From Aotearoamyces nothofagi (taxonomy: Eukaryota > Ascomycota > Leotiomycetes > Leotiales > Tympanidaceae): DNA of 64,000 nt. Below, piece after piece: positions 33,102 to 46,005 of the stretch; the first letter of the stretch is position 1, and each line of letters begins with the position of its first letter. The stretch lies in the NCBI GenBank assembly GCA_015345905.1, contig JADDTR010000029.1:207808-271807 (forward strand), given 5' to 3'. The notes beneath the pieces were generated by a model. The model was not told where the DNA came from. It saw only the letters and a program-made list of their open reading frames with translations, and did no database searches. Position numbers and translations under genes: made by a program.

Positions 33102-34319
33102 TCACCTTTGAGATCTCAATCCCATCAAGGAAAGCAACCCGTCTGCAGCTCGGCCCTTGACTATGCTGCTTGTCAATTCCTGACCTATGCTATCTCTTGC
33201 ATAGAAACCAGGGCTCTCACAGTGGCAATGGGCGCGAGGATGTAAGAGCGCGTCTCGTGACCGAGCTAGTACGGGGGTGGCCAAAATACGATCGACTGAC
33301 TCCTGGGATTTCGACGGAGAGGTGGTAGGTGAAATGTTATTCGCGTTATGGCGACGCGCCGAAGGACTAGCAGATGTTGGTGGAGATGATGGTATGCATA
33401 TGGGGTTCCCTTCTACTTGCATGGCTTCCTCCCCGGGTCCTGCTTCTCGTTTGACGCGTGACGAGTATGTGGTCCAGGAGGGGAGTTGAGTTCGCGCATT
33501 TGGAGGCTTTATTTGGAGCTGTGACAAAGGTAGGTTTGTCTGATTCGTCTTGACTTTATACATTGCTACTTGAAGACGGAGTCGGAGAGTTTTCGCAAGC
33601 TATAACTGGTCAGTAAACTAATTATAAGAGAATGAGGAAGATCAATACACACTTCTCTTACTTCGCCTGTCTGCAATGCGATGCTTAGAGCTGGTATATC
33701 TGCTACTGGTATACTTGGGGGTGCTGGAAGAGGGGCTAGATCTTCCGGCTCCGTGATGGTTGTATTCTGCGAACCTCCCATCTGATCGAATGAAGAGGGT
33801 GGGGTAGGAGATTCGCGAGGGGTCTCAGAGCTAGACTATACAAATCGTCAGTTGTAGCTAGATGATGAAAACGCTTGCCGATGATGAATAGCAACTTACT
33901 CCGATTAACTCTCTAGACTTGAGAACATCTTGGCCGACATTCTCTCGAGCCACAATACGGGTATCCGCTGTGTCTTCTACGATATTCTCCATTTCTGATA
34001 TGGTTTCTACGCGTGCATATTTCGCCTGTCCCATTGTTGCCTCCGCTCCCTCATCTAGAGCAGCGAACTTCCTCTTCGCGGCCCTAGCTGGAGAACAAGG
34101 AACTTTCAGCACTGGCAACAGTGGCGACAGCCTGGGGGACAATGACAGCAACAGCTTTGAGACCTTTTCCGGACTTTGCGTATTCGAGATGGTGTTGGCC
34201 GTGGGACCTGCAAGCTTCTTAGGGCTGCTGCTCGCAGCGGGCGATTGCATAAGCTGCTGGTTGATATCAAGAGTACCGAGTGCAACTCTCATTATGGGAG
34301 CTGAAGCTTTGGATGCCAT
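33102..34319 (-). CDS. Nrm1/Whi5-type cell-cycle transcription repressor
   Basis: Exons 33900-34319, 33662-33835 and 33102-33599 on the minus strand give 363 aa, all junctions phase 0. Joining exons 2 and 3 creates IPALSIALQTGE|LAKTLRLRLQVAMYKVKTNQ, the short Whi5/Nrm1 (GTB-type) motif through which these proteins bind the SBF/MBF transcription factors. In yeasts such proteins repress G1/S genes: Whi5 before Start and Nrm1 after it. The rest is low-complexity and Ser/Pro-rich, with several SP/TP sites such as SPKK and SPEK, compatible with CDK control. The motif lies at about residues 185-225, more central than in yeast Whi5. Which of Nrm1 or Whi5 it corresponds to cannot be decided here. Confidence 0.8.
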
Positions 34320-35111
34320 TCAGTCAGATGGAGATGCACGCGTTGAAGGGATGGCTGTCTAAAAGGCGCGGTCTGGAAGTTGTGCCGTGGAAAGCGCGTT
34401 GGAATTGAGTTGCTGCGTCTACCCCACGCGTAAGTTAAGAACCGGCGATGAATGTAAACACAAGAAATCAAAATAGCACCTTTACGATTTCGCAGGACTT
34501 ACGGGGATTGGTTTGAGCTCCTGGCAGAACCAGAGTCGATATTGAAAAATGCGATTGGAGTAGGAGATGCAGTGCAAGAGTTCTTTTCTCAATCAAGTCG
34601 CGTACCTCGAGAAAGTTGAAGCTCGTGCAATGTGCCTCGCGGTGGACCATAGACGGATGTTCCCGAAGCACCCTTGCAGCCTGGAGTGCCTGGGCAGCCT
34701 GGCATCTTCGACACCCTTACTAGCGCCTAAAACCCCAGCCACAACCAGGTGACTGAACGGCTGGCGGCCATGGCACGTGCCTTGCGGCCTGGTAGCCTGA
34801 ATATCGGGTGGAGGGGCATAACAAGAATAATATAGAGGCACTAGCATTATGGGATCTCGAATATACCATAGGACAGAACGACGAATACGAATATAACTCC
34901 ATTCTATTGATGCATGAAATCTTTATTTGAGTCTAGACTTGACGCGCAGAAGCTCAAAAATACAGAACCTCCCGGAATTTCTGTTACTAAAATGTCCTGT
35001 TGACGCCTTGCTGGCCGTTTTGCTATGTGCCTCTTGAAGAGATTGGCCCTTTTCCACATTGTCTTAATATCCTAAACTCCCAGCTTCTTCGAAATCCAAA
35101 AGAACCATTTA
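34320..35111. other. Intergenic region
   Basis: About 790 bp holding the promoter of the Nrm1/Whi5-like gene and the 3' UTR of MED15. Short open frames (34468-34902) show no domain; nothing is called. Confidence 0.4.
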
Positions 35112-38100
35112 TTATTCCACGTCCATTGAATATGAAGAGCTGTCAAATGCGAATGGTTTGTCAAACATCGAGGGGTCGACGTAATCATCCCATGATTGAA
35201 AAGTATTTGCCGAGTTGTCTGCATCAAGCATCACCGTTTCATCGACACCACCGACGTTAATACTGCTGAAGTTAAGAAGATCATCAGCATCTCCAGCCGG
35301 AAAGGGTACCCAGGTGTCGTCGAAAATGTCTAGGTTGATGGTCAAGTCAACACCATCCGATATGTCGCTATTTGGCTCCGAGACGCCATCTTTACTAGAT
35401 TCGGGCGTGTCATTTGGTGTGATCGAGCGATAGACGTTCATATCTGAAATGGCACCTCCAGCACCGGTTTCAAACTTGGAAAAGTTGTGCAACAAGTCCT
35501 GAGGGTTGATAGATGAGGCTGCCCATAATTTCTGCTCTGCAGCGAGGTCTGTCTTTGAATCGTCATTTTTAGTTCCTTTCGAATCAGACAGGTTGCTTTT
35601 GGATTTATCGACGTTTGAGACGTTCGAACCGGTGAGACCACTCTTTTCGACAGATCTTGTTTGTAGATCCGCTTGGCCCTGTGAAGCCGAAGCGATACCT
35701 GAGGGTGACCCTACAGCCTGCTTCGGCGTTCCATCTTGATTGAGGCCCAGAACCGTCGCAAGCTCACCCAATACATACTTAGGTGGATCAGCAAGAGGCT
35801 TGCTATGCTCTGCATCTCGATGCTTAGCCAACTGCTCCTCAGTGTCAAAGGGATCATTGAAGTAGTGATCACAATCCGTCTCCGAGCAGTGCCATTTCAC
35901 AGGTAACTTCTGCGCCTCCCCGCGAGCCTGCTTTTTGATCTCTGGCGAGATAGTCTTATTGACTAGAGGCGATGTCGTCGTTGGGGGTGTCTGCTGTCCA
36001 ATGACTGGAGTTGAAGTTGCACTGTGTTTTGCCTTTTTGGAAACAGGCAGACGAAGATTTTCCTGCGTGAGTTCGGTCTTTCCATATATCGGCGTACCAT
36101 GGGGTGATCCAAGATGAAACGGAGGCTGGGCTGACGTAGGTGCAGCCGGTGCGTGCGCGGTGCGATTGTTGGTACGGCCTTGGAGCTTGTTTTGGACTTG
36201 CTGCTTCTGCTGCTGTTGCAATTGCTGGAGGTTCGCTGCATTCAGAGGAGTGGCCTGTGGAGGCGGTACAGTAGGCAAGCCGCCCTGGGCTTGTGCTGTT
36301 GAGTTTGCACCAGTTCCTGATTTTACAAATCCAGGATACTTTGCTACGACATTTCCTATCATGGTGGTAGCTAAGGCGTAAGCCTGCTCAAGATCAGAGG
36401 TCGTTAGAGAGAAAGTCTGTTTCGGTTGTTGCATTTGATCATCTTCGAATTGCGGTGACAATTTAAGATACTGAATATGTTAGTAAAAGACCGCTAATAT
36501 GGAATGGAGACAAGTACAGATCGGAAAAATTGCCTAAGACGCGTCTCGTCATGGGTCAAGGCAAACCATCTTGCCACTACTTTCTTCACGCTCTGTAGTT
36601 TTGGCGCTGCCTGCAGCAGCTTTTTCTTCATGTTATTTCTAGCCTCGGCTGACATTGGAATATCGGCGAGGGGTTCGAATTTTGCAGCTTCTTCCTCTTC
36701 GATAAGAGTACATCTTTTAACATCCTCGGGGGTTGCCTGGACCATGGTTGGCTTGGCATGACCCTGGCGGGTGCGGAGAACTTGCTCATATTGTTTACGC
36801 TGCTCCGGCGAAAGGGCTGCGATCTGGGCAGGAGTTGGAAGTGGACGCTGCTGCAGGGGATTCTGATGGTTCTGCGTCTGCTGAGGGACGGGCTGAAGAG
36901 GTTGAGTATTAGGATTTGGTACTTCCATAACATCGTCACTTTTCGAGCGCTTCAAGCTTTTCTGCGCCTGCGGAGGCGATGCGTTTTGAGCACCCGCACG
37001 GGCTTGATTCGATTTACCACCACGCCCAGGTACCGGCGTAGGCTTAACAGATTCCGTTGATGCTGACTGTGGTTGCTGACGCATTTGCCCAGGAACCACC
37101 TGGCCTGTCTGCGGTCTTGCGGTCTGCTTGACATTTTGATTTTGAGCCAGCTGGTTCTGACCTTGCTGCGGAACATTAGAACGTTGCACAGCACCTTGGG
37201 TTGCGCTCTGGTGAGGTGCCATTTGCGGCATCTGCAACATCTGCACCTGCATCTGTTGCTTTTGAAATCGTTGCATATATGCATTCCTGATAATCATCGC
37301 TTTGATTTCCTCATTACTCATAGAAGCCCATTTACCACTAGAATGCGCTCTTGCCTTCTCAATATCTGCTAGGGATATTTGTGGAGGAGGTCCCAATGTA
37401 GCCACGTTGAAGGGTAGCCCGTTCTGAATCTGCGGTTGTCCCATCGGTGCCACTGGCGCCATTCCAGGCTGGGGGTGGGGCTGGCCCGTATGCTGCTGGT
37501 TGGGCATTCCACCAGATTGTAGCCGTTGCTGCTGTTGCTGCTGAGCGTTCCTGTTTCGGAGTACGTTCTGATAATGCATTCTTTGAAAGTGTTTTATCTG
37601 TTCCAGAGCGTTAGGGTTGTTTCCAGGATTCTGGCTTACCCATTGTCTAAGCTGGCCCCACCTTTTGATTTCCGGGGGAACTTGCCGCACAACACTGGAA
37701 GATAAGAGGGACTGCGGAAATTCCATGTGGTCGATCTGGCTGAGAGCATGCTGTTCCGCTGGATTTGGTGCTGCCTGCATGCTGCGGGCCTGGGCTTGAG
37801 TCTGTTGTTGAGGCATCCGAGCCATTTGTTGCTGAATTAACATCTGCTGTTGTGGGTTCATGGCTGCCATGTTAGGCGGAGGACGCTGTCCTGTTTGACC
37901 ACCCGCCATGAACTGTGCAGCCATCTGGTTTGCCATATTCTGTTGGTTAAACTGTGGTTGCTGACCAGGCTGATTCGGGCGAGAAGCCTGGCCGTTTCCT
38001 TGTATCGGTGCTTGAGGCTTCCCCTGCTGACCTGGATGGTTCCCACGGTCGTTCCACTTGACGATAACCTCGTTCAATTTTTCGGGCGGCAGCGTAGCAA

Positions 38101-38709
38101 GTTTCTGTCGCTGTTCTTGTGTCATATTTTGAGGGAAGACCGGACCATTTGCGCCATTCATAGGTGTACCATTCATAGCATTACGCTGGTTCAGTGGTAC
38201 AAAACGTGGGTCGATGGCCTGGCCAAAATGTTGGGTGTTTGCTTGATTTATCTGCAGAGGATCAATTGGACCTTGTTGTGTCGCTCTCAGAGGAGTGTTC
38301 AGTGTAGACATTGCCGGGCTCTGCTGTGGTGGCATTGGCCCCATCCCCCCTGGCTGGCCATGTAGAGCGATCTGTTGATTTTTGGATTGATTTGTTGCTC
38401 GTATCTGCGCCTGCGCTTGCACTGTAGCATAGTTTATTTTCTCTTGCTGTTGCTGTTGAGCATTAAACTGCTGTTGCTGTTGTTGTGCCCTTAGAGTTGG
38501 GTTGGGTGCCGTCCGTTGGCCGTTTGGGGTTGGCACTTGCCCGGGGAAATCATTGATCGCCTGAGGAGTGATATTTCCTTGTGCGGCACTGGCCGGCACA
38601 ACCATCTGGCCCGCATCCTGTGCAAGTACTCCAGCCTGTTGCTGACCGATCAGGTTCTCGACACTGCCGAGGAAGGATCCAAAGTCTGGATTGCCTCCTA
38701 TCTGCTGCC

Positions 38710-38750
<41 letters not shown>

Positions 38751-40011
38751 TGACCTTGACCATTCATAATGGCAGGGTTACTAGATCGTTGCTGCTGCAT
38801 CGATACTGCACTCGGTGGCCTCTTAGCATTAATGGGCATGGGCTGACCCTGTTGTTGGCCCCCATTTTGAGCATGCCTTGCCCTCTCTTGTCGGAGACGG
38901 GTTATGGCCTGGTTTCGATAATACATGAGCAAAGGGTCAATGCCTTGCTGCTGATAACGTAACAGCTGTGCCGGATCAATCCTCCCCTGCATGCTCATCC
39001 TAATGTTGTTTTTGTCCTCATCGGACGCATTCGCCATCAATCGATTGCTCAAGTTAGTTATTAAGGCTTGATCTGCCTGAGAGAGCTGGTTCTGATCACC
39101 TTGCTGTCTATTATTCGGTGCACCTGGCTGTTGCTGTTGCTGTGGCTGTTGCATAGCCATCTGGAACTGCTGGTGAGGTTGCGCCATGTTTTGAGGAAGT
39201 CCATTACTCATCATTCCCACAGGTATCTGTGAAGGCTGCTGCTGGTTTGGCAACGGAGATGCTTGCATTTGATGTTGAAGGTGATGAAAACTTTGCTGTG
39301 GCGGTTGCTGGCCCATACTAGCCCTAGTAATTTGTCCCTGCATGCTGCCCTGATTGACCATCCCAAGGGCGTGTGCCTGTGCCTGTGCCTGTGCCTGAGC
39401 CTGAGCCTGAGCCTGGGCTTGGGATTGGAGCTGTGCTTGTGTGTTCAACGATATCTGATTTCGAGCTGCCGTCAATTGCTCTAGTTTATCGCGAAGCGTC
39501 TTCAGGTATGTTTCCTGTAGCGGTTAGTGGCGGAGTGCGAATGCGTAGGCTTCATGAGATCAATCTTACCCTATCCGGAGCGTTATCAAAGCTGCCCCTT
39601 TCAAACTGCAAAGCCATCACACATATCCTCTGAAGGTCGTGATGTCCGTTGTTGGCTAATCGTAATTGAGTAACTCTTGAGAATGCATCATGTGGTTAGC
39701 TAAATGTTCTGAATACAGTAGGCGAACAGCAACGGGGCGTTTAATCATTGCAATTTTGAAATGAGATGGACGAGAAGAGAATGGACCATCCGATCGTGAG
39801 CTACTCACATGTGCCAGACTTGACTTAATCGTTCTGCTACTCCGACATTTGTCTGCCAACCTGATACGGCAACAGAATACTGATGGATGCTATTCGCTAG
39901 CATCTGCTGCAGAGCAGTGCCTTGCGCTTGCACTTGTTGCTGTTGCTGCTGCTGCTGCATCATCATCGGATTGCCTCCAGCTCCGCCCATGTGCTGGAAG
40001 TTTCCTGCCAT
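35112..40011 (-). CDS. med15: Mediator complex subunit 15 (MED15/Gal11), KIX domain and polyQ
   Basis: Four exons, 39809-40011, 39570-39675, 36518-39514 and 35112-36470, all on the minus strand, give about 1554 aa. The N-terminal MAGNFQHMGG leads through a Met/Gln run into the KIX domain (about residues 35-105), assembled across two introns: SVAVSGWQTNVGVAERLSQVW, HIVTQLRLANNGHHDLQRIC and ALQFERGSFDNAPDRETYL. KIX binds transcription activators. The middle is Gln-rich, with an (Ala-Gln) run at the start of exon 3 and a pure-CTG Gln run at 38711-38752. The C-terminal part has MKKKLLQAAPKLQSVKKVVARW, then an acidic tail. MED15 sits in the Mediator tail and relays activator signals to RNA polymerase II. 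A C-terminal two-Cys/two-His segment (WHCSETDCDHYF...H..AEH) is also visible. Confidence 0.92.
38711..38752. repeat. CAG/CTG trinucleotide tract in MED15
   Basis: A nearly pure trinucleotide run encoding about 14 glutamines in frame in the third exon of MED15. Other Gln runs nearby use mixed CAA/CAG codons, so this one is the most likely to vary in length. Confidence 0.9.
39371..39430. repeat. 6-bp repeat coding (Ala-Gln)n in MED15
   Basis: About nine copies of a CCTGTG/CCTGAG-type hexamer on the plus strand encode alternating Ala and Gln on the minus strand near the start of MED15 exon 3. Confidence 0.85.
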
Positions 40012-40525
40012 AGATGCCAGCGATCATGAAGCAAAGCACGGTATGGTGAGAAGCAGACGAACCTGACGAACCTGACGAACCTGACAAACCTGACGTTAAA
40101 CAATGGTACCGCGACCAAGCGGTAGACGCCAGTAAGTCGTTGGCGGTATGAGGATCTGAGGCCGAGTTTCTTTGAAAAAGATTGTTTTGGGTAGAAAATG
40201 GAAGTGCAGTATGAATATGATGATCTACGGCCGTCGACAATAATAGGCGGCAAGCCGTATTGCCTGCGAGCTGCCTAGGGCTGCCCAACTACCGCCACAT
40301 AGAGCTAAACGTTGCGTTGCACGGGAGCTCGTGACTGGTACTTCGTCTTCGTTTGCTATGCAGGGTGAGTTGTGCAAGGTGTCGCCGTCTCGTCTCGTCG
40401 TATGAGTCTATCGCCGTTGTTGTTGTCGTTGTTCGGTGAGATGGAGTGGTGAAGTGAAGCAGGATGGAGCAGAAGCAAAGAGGAAAGCAGAGAGCAGAGG
40501 AGGCCAGACCGGGAGTAGAGAGGGG

Positions 40526-40548
40526 GAGAGAGAGAGAGAGAGAGAGAG
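40526..40548. repeat. GA dinucleotide microsatellite
   Basis: A pure (GA)n run of about 11-12 units, 500 bp upstream of the MED15 start. Confidence 0.9.
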
Positions 40549-40781
40549 GGTCGCGAGTCGCAATGCTCGAAGTTTGGCACTGTAGCAGGGAGCGATTGCC
40601 CGTTTGCAAAACAAGGCTAACGGACCTTAAACTCGTGAGCCTATTTTACTACCTAAGCTACCTAAGGTAAGGTAGTCCCTCTAGGGCCTTTAGAGTACGA
40701 CTCTGCCAATATTAATGGAGCACCGGAGCCAGTATTAATACTCCGCAATAAATAAAGCATAAACAATAACAATGTCCGCAG

Positions 40782-40840
40782 CAGCCCAGCAGTCCAGCAG
40801 TCCAGCAGTTCAGCAGCTCAGCAGCTCAGAAGCCCAGCAG
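40782..40840. repeat. CAGCAGTC-type minisatellite
   Basis: Six to seven degenerate copies of a 9-bp unit (CAGCAGTCC, CAGCAGTTC, CAGCAGCTC). Confidence 0.8.
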
Positions 40841-43055
40841 TCAGGCCATGAGACCGACGCAGGCTATCTGATCTGGCTACATAAGGTAGTCATGCTCGCC
40901 GACCAGCGATCATCCGCTGCCTGCGTGCTATGAGTAGGTACAGGTACAGTTTAGTAGCCACGGAGTAGCAGTTAGTGGCAAGGTACAGGTAAGGTAGTTT
41001 ACGAGTTGCAACGTATGGTATGTACGGAAGTGCCTAAACTGCTGACCACCTGTAGCGGTCGAACAATAAATAACAAGTAAATGGCAGGGCCTGGAGCATT
41101 TGGTGGCACGGCGGTGATACAGGGATTGCGCAGAATGAGAAGTGTTCTCGTGCTTGCAACTGCACTGGTGGCTTTTGTTCTCGAGTGGTCATCCACCGAC
41201 TCGAGTACGGAGCAGGAGCAGGAGCAGGGCGAAACGGATTCGCGACAACTGAGGTGGCAATTGACTATGCAGGCTGGCAGGCTGTAGAATAGCGAGGACC
41301 CCTGGAACAGGCGAATCGAACATGGAAATCTGCATCTCCAATAACCAAAGGCTCCAAAGAAGGCCCGAAGCAGCAGTTTTACTCGTTACTTATTAATTTG
41401 GAAGTTAGCCAAGGGACGTGGGCACTTGCTGCGTCGCTGCTCGAGAATGAGGCATGGGGGGGGCAGTCAGAGATGGGGGGTTCCGGGGGGGAGGATGGAG
41501 GAGAATGAGCATTACAGCTGGCACAACGCCCGCACACACGCCTCTCTTCTCGTCTGCATGCGATACACACCCATATACCTACCAGCCACCCCACACATAC
41601 GCCATAGTAATCATCTCACTCACTCACCGCAGCCCGCAGACCACACCCTGCGGAATAGCCATGCCCACGGTCCGAGAGAGGGAGAGGGAGATGGGGAGAC
41701 ACACTGTAGAGTACCGCACCGTACCGTACGTACAGAACGGTATACACATAGCCAGCACATCCAGTGCCCGTAGGCGAGTAAGGTATGTACTGTGCGTACT
41801 TGTACCATACGTACAGTATTGTACGAAATGAGGTGGGAACTCGGATGCATAGGTAGGCAAGGCGGTCCTCATCCCTGCCCTCGACGGAGACCATGGGTCC
41901 TGGATGCGGTTAGGGCAACGCAGGGCCAGCAGGGCTAACAGGGGTTAGCGGCCAGTGTGGCAGGCGCTACAGGGCAGCAGGACGCACTGAGAGGCACTGC
42001 GAGGCACTGCGAGGCCCTGGGAGACACTGGGAGACACCCTCCAGGGCATCTGGCAGGCATCTGGCAGGCATCTGACAACCGCCTCCGGGGGCGTTTGGGC
42101 GTCGTTTAAGGCCTGCCAGCGGCATATCCAGCATCCCCAGCACCCCTAGTCCGACGATCAGTGATGCGATAGTCCCGGGACTTCTCTCAGGTCGAGCCTT
42201 TCTCCCCAATTGCCTGCTCGCCTGCTCGCCTGCTCACTCGATTGCCCGGCACGCCTCGTTGCTTGGGGAGGGCGGGGTGGCGATGAGGGAGGAGGCTTGC
42301 TGGAATCAGAGTATATGCTGCAGGATCACATCGCTTCACCTGCGGGCGCAGGAGGAAAGCCGCGCCTCACTTTGATACTAGAGATGCTGCAACGCACTTG
42401 GTAGGCTGATGGAGACCATATCAACTGCAATGTAACGAGGCATTCTGTAGGCTGTCGCACACAGCGGGTAGCGAGTACGGACTGTTGCGCATTATCGCCC
42501 TGCCGAACCGCCTAATCAACAGGTAGAGTACATACAGATACTCCCTCACATCAGGTATACAAGTACCTACCTTAGGTACCGTGAACCGACCTTGGGAACC
42601 CTCCTTGGCACGCCTCGGCCAATGCAATGTGCGGATGTACATACATGTAGCTTAAAGTCCAACGTAAACCCGGACTTGGCGCCAGTTGCACGGCAGCAGC
42701 CTCGACCAACTAGCGACCACAGAATGGCTTGAGGCTGGCCTTGGCTGCCCAAAGCGTGCCTGATGCACCCTCTTATTCGTGCAAGGGAGCCGGCGACGCT
42801 CGGTGCCTTGCCTATCTTGGCACTCGCAGTACGTATACATTCATCTCACCGTGCTGTGCTCGCTCTGAGATATTGAGCGCGTAGACAGCCATGTATACAT
42901 CTACGCACAGATCGCTATAATTCTAGCAATACAGTGCGATTGATTGCGTTGATCAGCCGCGGGCAGGAGGGGAGGCCAGACTTCATGGCAAAGGTGAGCG
43001 AGTGAGCGCCTCGGACTGCACTGCAGCGAGGAGAGCGAGGACGACTGAGTGAGGA

Positions 43056-43077
43056 CGTATGTACGTACGTACGTACT
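43056..43077. repeat. GTAC tetranucleotide microsatellite
   Basis: About five copies of ACGT/GTAC, self-complementary, so it could extrude as a hairpin. It lies 250 bp upstream of the aminopeptidase start. Confidence 0.85.
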
Positions 43078-43325
43078 TGTACAATACATACAGTACATAG
43101 CTTCCCGGTCCTGTCTGCCTGAGGCAGCAACTACAGAAATCGTCGATTGTCGATAAGATACCGTGCTATTTGACACCGAGAGCACTCGACGACGTAAACG
43201 CTGCTACTGTCACAAGAGCCCAGTCGTAAATGTTTAGCACAACATACACTTTAACGTCTATATCTCGAACCTGCAGGAGTATTTGTATCATCTCTCGATC
43301 GTACAGTGCCGCCGCTTCTGCAAAG

Positions 43326-44939
43326 ATGACTGCTAACGACCATCACCACTCCACCGCCCAAGCTCATGACTTCTTAGCCTTCGTGAATGCATCGCCAACC
43401 CGTAAGTAATCCCGCTTCATCCGATTCTGAGTCTATATTAATCCCTTATTAGCTTTTCATGCTGTTCACTCTGCCGTAAAGCGGCTAAAGGCCGCGGGGT
43501 TCGAAGAAATTAAGGAGCGAGATAGCTGGTCATCAATACTCCTACCTGGCGGCAAATACTACCTCACACGCAATGGCTCATCTATCGTTGCCTTTGGCAT
43601 TGGAAAGAAGTGGAAGTCGGGAAATCCAATTGCCATGATCGGAGCTCATACGGACTCACCATGTCTGCGGATTAAGCCTGTTAGCAAAAAGTCAAATTCT
43701 GGATTCCTGCAGGTTGGAGTTGAGACATATGGGGGCGGTATCTGGCATACTTGGTTCGACAGAGATCTTAGTATTGCAGGTAGAGTTATGGTCAAAGATG
43801 GCAAGGGAAACTTTCAACAGAAACTGGTAAAGGTCGACCGACCAATCATTCGAATTCCGACCCTGGCAATCCATCTTGACAGAACTAAAGAGTTCTCCCC
43901 GAACAATGAGACTGAACTGTTTCCTATTGCTGGCCTCGTGGCGGCTGAGTTGAATAGAACTGGAAAGGGGACAGACGACCAGAAGAGAGACGAAAATACA
44001 CCAGCATTGGAGAAGGACACCGAAGCCGAATTCAAGCCTCTTCGATCACTGACTGACCGTCATCACCCTTATATTGTTGAGATTGTCGCGGAACACGCAG
44101 GTGTGGCCGTAGAAGATGTTGTAGATTTCGAATTGGTTTTATATGATACACAGAAATCCTGCATTGGTGGCATTAACAACGAGCTCATCTATTCGGCACG
44201 CCTTGACAATCTCGAGATGACCTACTGCAGTATCAAGGGTCTTATCGAGTCTGTCCAATCACCATCTGCGCTTGATGATGAAACTTCTATTAGACTTGTG
44301 ACCTGCTTCGACCACGAAGAAATTGGCAGCACGACGGCTCAGGGTGCAGCCTCAAATCTGCTTCCTGCCGTACTTCGACGCCTGTCGGTGCTCCCTTCCA
44401 ATTCTCATAATGATAGCAATTCCGATAAATCCTACGAAAAGGTAGGTCGCGAATCCGATGTCGACCTCGCCACTGCTTATGAACAGACCTTGTCTGCTTC
44501 ATTTCTCATCTCAGCTGACATGGCCCACTCGGTCAACCCAAACTATGCCCAGAAGTACGAGCTCGATCATCGCCCAGAAATGAATAAAGGCACGGTCATT
44601 AAAATCAATGCAAATGCTCGCTATGCCACAAATTCTCCTGGAATTGTTCTATTGCAAGAAGTTGCTCGTAGAGCCAAGCCAAGCAGGGATTCGACCACGT
44701 CCAGCGGGGTTCCTCTGCAACTCTTCGTCGTACGCAATGACTCGTCGTGCGGCAGCACAATCGGACCTATGTTATCAGCTGCACTCGGTACACGAACGCT
44801 TGATCTTGGTAACCCTCAATTGAGCATGCACAGCATTCGCGAGTGTGGAGGAGCATACGACGTTGAACACGCGGTCCGCCTGTTTGAGAGTTACTTTGAA
44901 CACTTTTCTGACCTCGAAAGCAAGATACTTGTTGATTAA
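43326..44939 (+). CDS. Aspartyl aminopeptidase (peptidase family M18)
   Basis: Exons 43326-43401 and 43453-44939 (51-nt intron) give 520 aa; splicing restores ASPT|PFHAV, the typical M18 N-terminal segment. The enzyme removes N-terminal Asp and Glu from peptides and uses a pair of metal ions. Metal-binding segments visible in order are IGAHTDSPCLR (His about 91), SARLDNLEM (Asp), FDHEEIGS (two Glu), SADMAHSVNPNY (Asp) and LSMHSIRE (His), the full M18 set. The yeast relatives are Ape4 and the vacuolar Ape1; the lack of a propeptide and the overall match favour the cytosolic aspartyl type. A K/D/E-rich insert (about 230-260) is longer than in animals. Confidence 0.93.
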
Positions 44940-46005
44940 ATAGTATAACCTATCAGCTGTGCCTACTCTTATAAATTTGTAGTACCAATATAGAGCAGTT
45001 CATTGCATTTGTTGATGATCCATTCCCTCTAGACAACTCAGTCTTCGCCTGCCAGGCGTGATACTAACCGACCTTTCCTCCGCTACTTGTTAGATAAAAA
45101 AATTCAGAATGCCCTTGGTGCCATCTTTGTTTACTTAGATTGCTGATAGTAAAGAACAGAGATGTGACTATTAAGGAGGAGGATATGTGGGGAAAGTATA
45201 TAGAGTGGAACCAAGCCGGGTAGGAGATATAGTGATGTGATGAAAGGGATGAGTTGTAGGGACTCTACATATCCACTGCAGCTGGGCATTTTTTAGATTT
45301 TGGTCTTGGTCCTAACTCAAATCAAAATATTCCCTACATTTTTCATATATTCGGGACAGCCAAAGCACCTCTTTTTAGACAAGTACGTGTTTTCAGATCA
45401 GAGTCTATCCAGACATTGGTATGTACAATTCTGGAAACGACGCCTAGAATGAGTTTCGGCTTTACGTGATTTTGGATTAGGGTTTAAATTCAGGTTTAGA
45501 ATTAATAAAGAGGTTTCTTTTATAAACTGGCACCTGATCTTATACTGCTTTTGAAATTTATAGGATGTTTAGAGGTGATAGGGTATATAGACTTAATTTG
45601 GTAGTCTCTGTACAATCCCTTCACTAGTAACTGACAAAACATTTCGTTCCTTTTGTTCACTCAGTACAATGATAGACAATCAAGACTCCTACTGATCATC
45701 GATTAAAATTGAGTTTCCTAACCCTGTAATACTTATATATTTTATATAAATTTGGTGGTAACAAGCCTTGCTTAATTTATACACTACAGGGGTATATAGA
45801 CTTAATTTGGTAGTCTCTGTATAATCCCTTTGCTAGTAACTGATAAAACATTTTGTTCCTTTTGTTCACTCGGTACAATGATAGACAATCAAAAGACTCC
45901 TATTGATCATTGATCGAAATTGAGTTTCCTAATGCTGTAATACTTATATATTTTATATAAATTTAGTTGTAATGTGCCTTGTTTAATTTATACGTTACGA
46001 AGTTG
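44940..46005. other. AT-rich intergenic region between convergent genes
   Basis: About 1.07 kb containing the 3' ends of both flanking genes and, in its right half, the 209-bp tandem duplication listed separately. No gene is seen. Confidence 0.5.
45581..45998. repeat. 209-bp tandem duplication
   Basis: Two head-to-tail copies, 45581-45789 and 45790-45998, both opening with GGGTATATAGACTTAATTTG. They share long identical stretches and differ mainly by C/T and A/G transitions, with a 2-bp length change. The second copy ends within 10 bp of the stop codon of the methyltransferase gene. Confidence 0.9.

Larger units (their letters stand above)
40012..43325. other. Long repeat-rich region between divergent MED15 and aminopeptidase genes
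   Basis: About 3.3 kb. It contains a 10-bp CCTGACGAAC repeat at 40055-40094 just upstream of MED15, a GA run, a 9-bp CAGCAGTC-type repeat, a GTAC run (each listed or named here), several TACTGTAC-like words near 41700-41820, and GAGGCACTGC repeats near 41985-42030. Open frames of 60-150 codons overlap on both strands and none has a recognisable domain. It is probably long regulatory and 5' UTR sequence. Confidence 0.55.
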
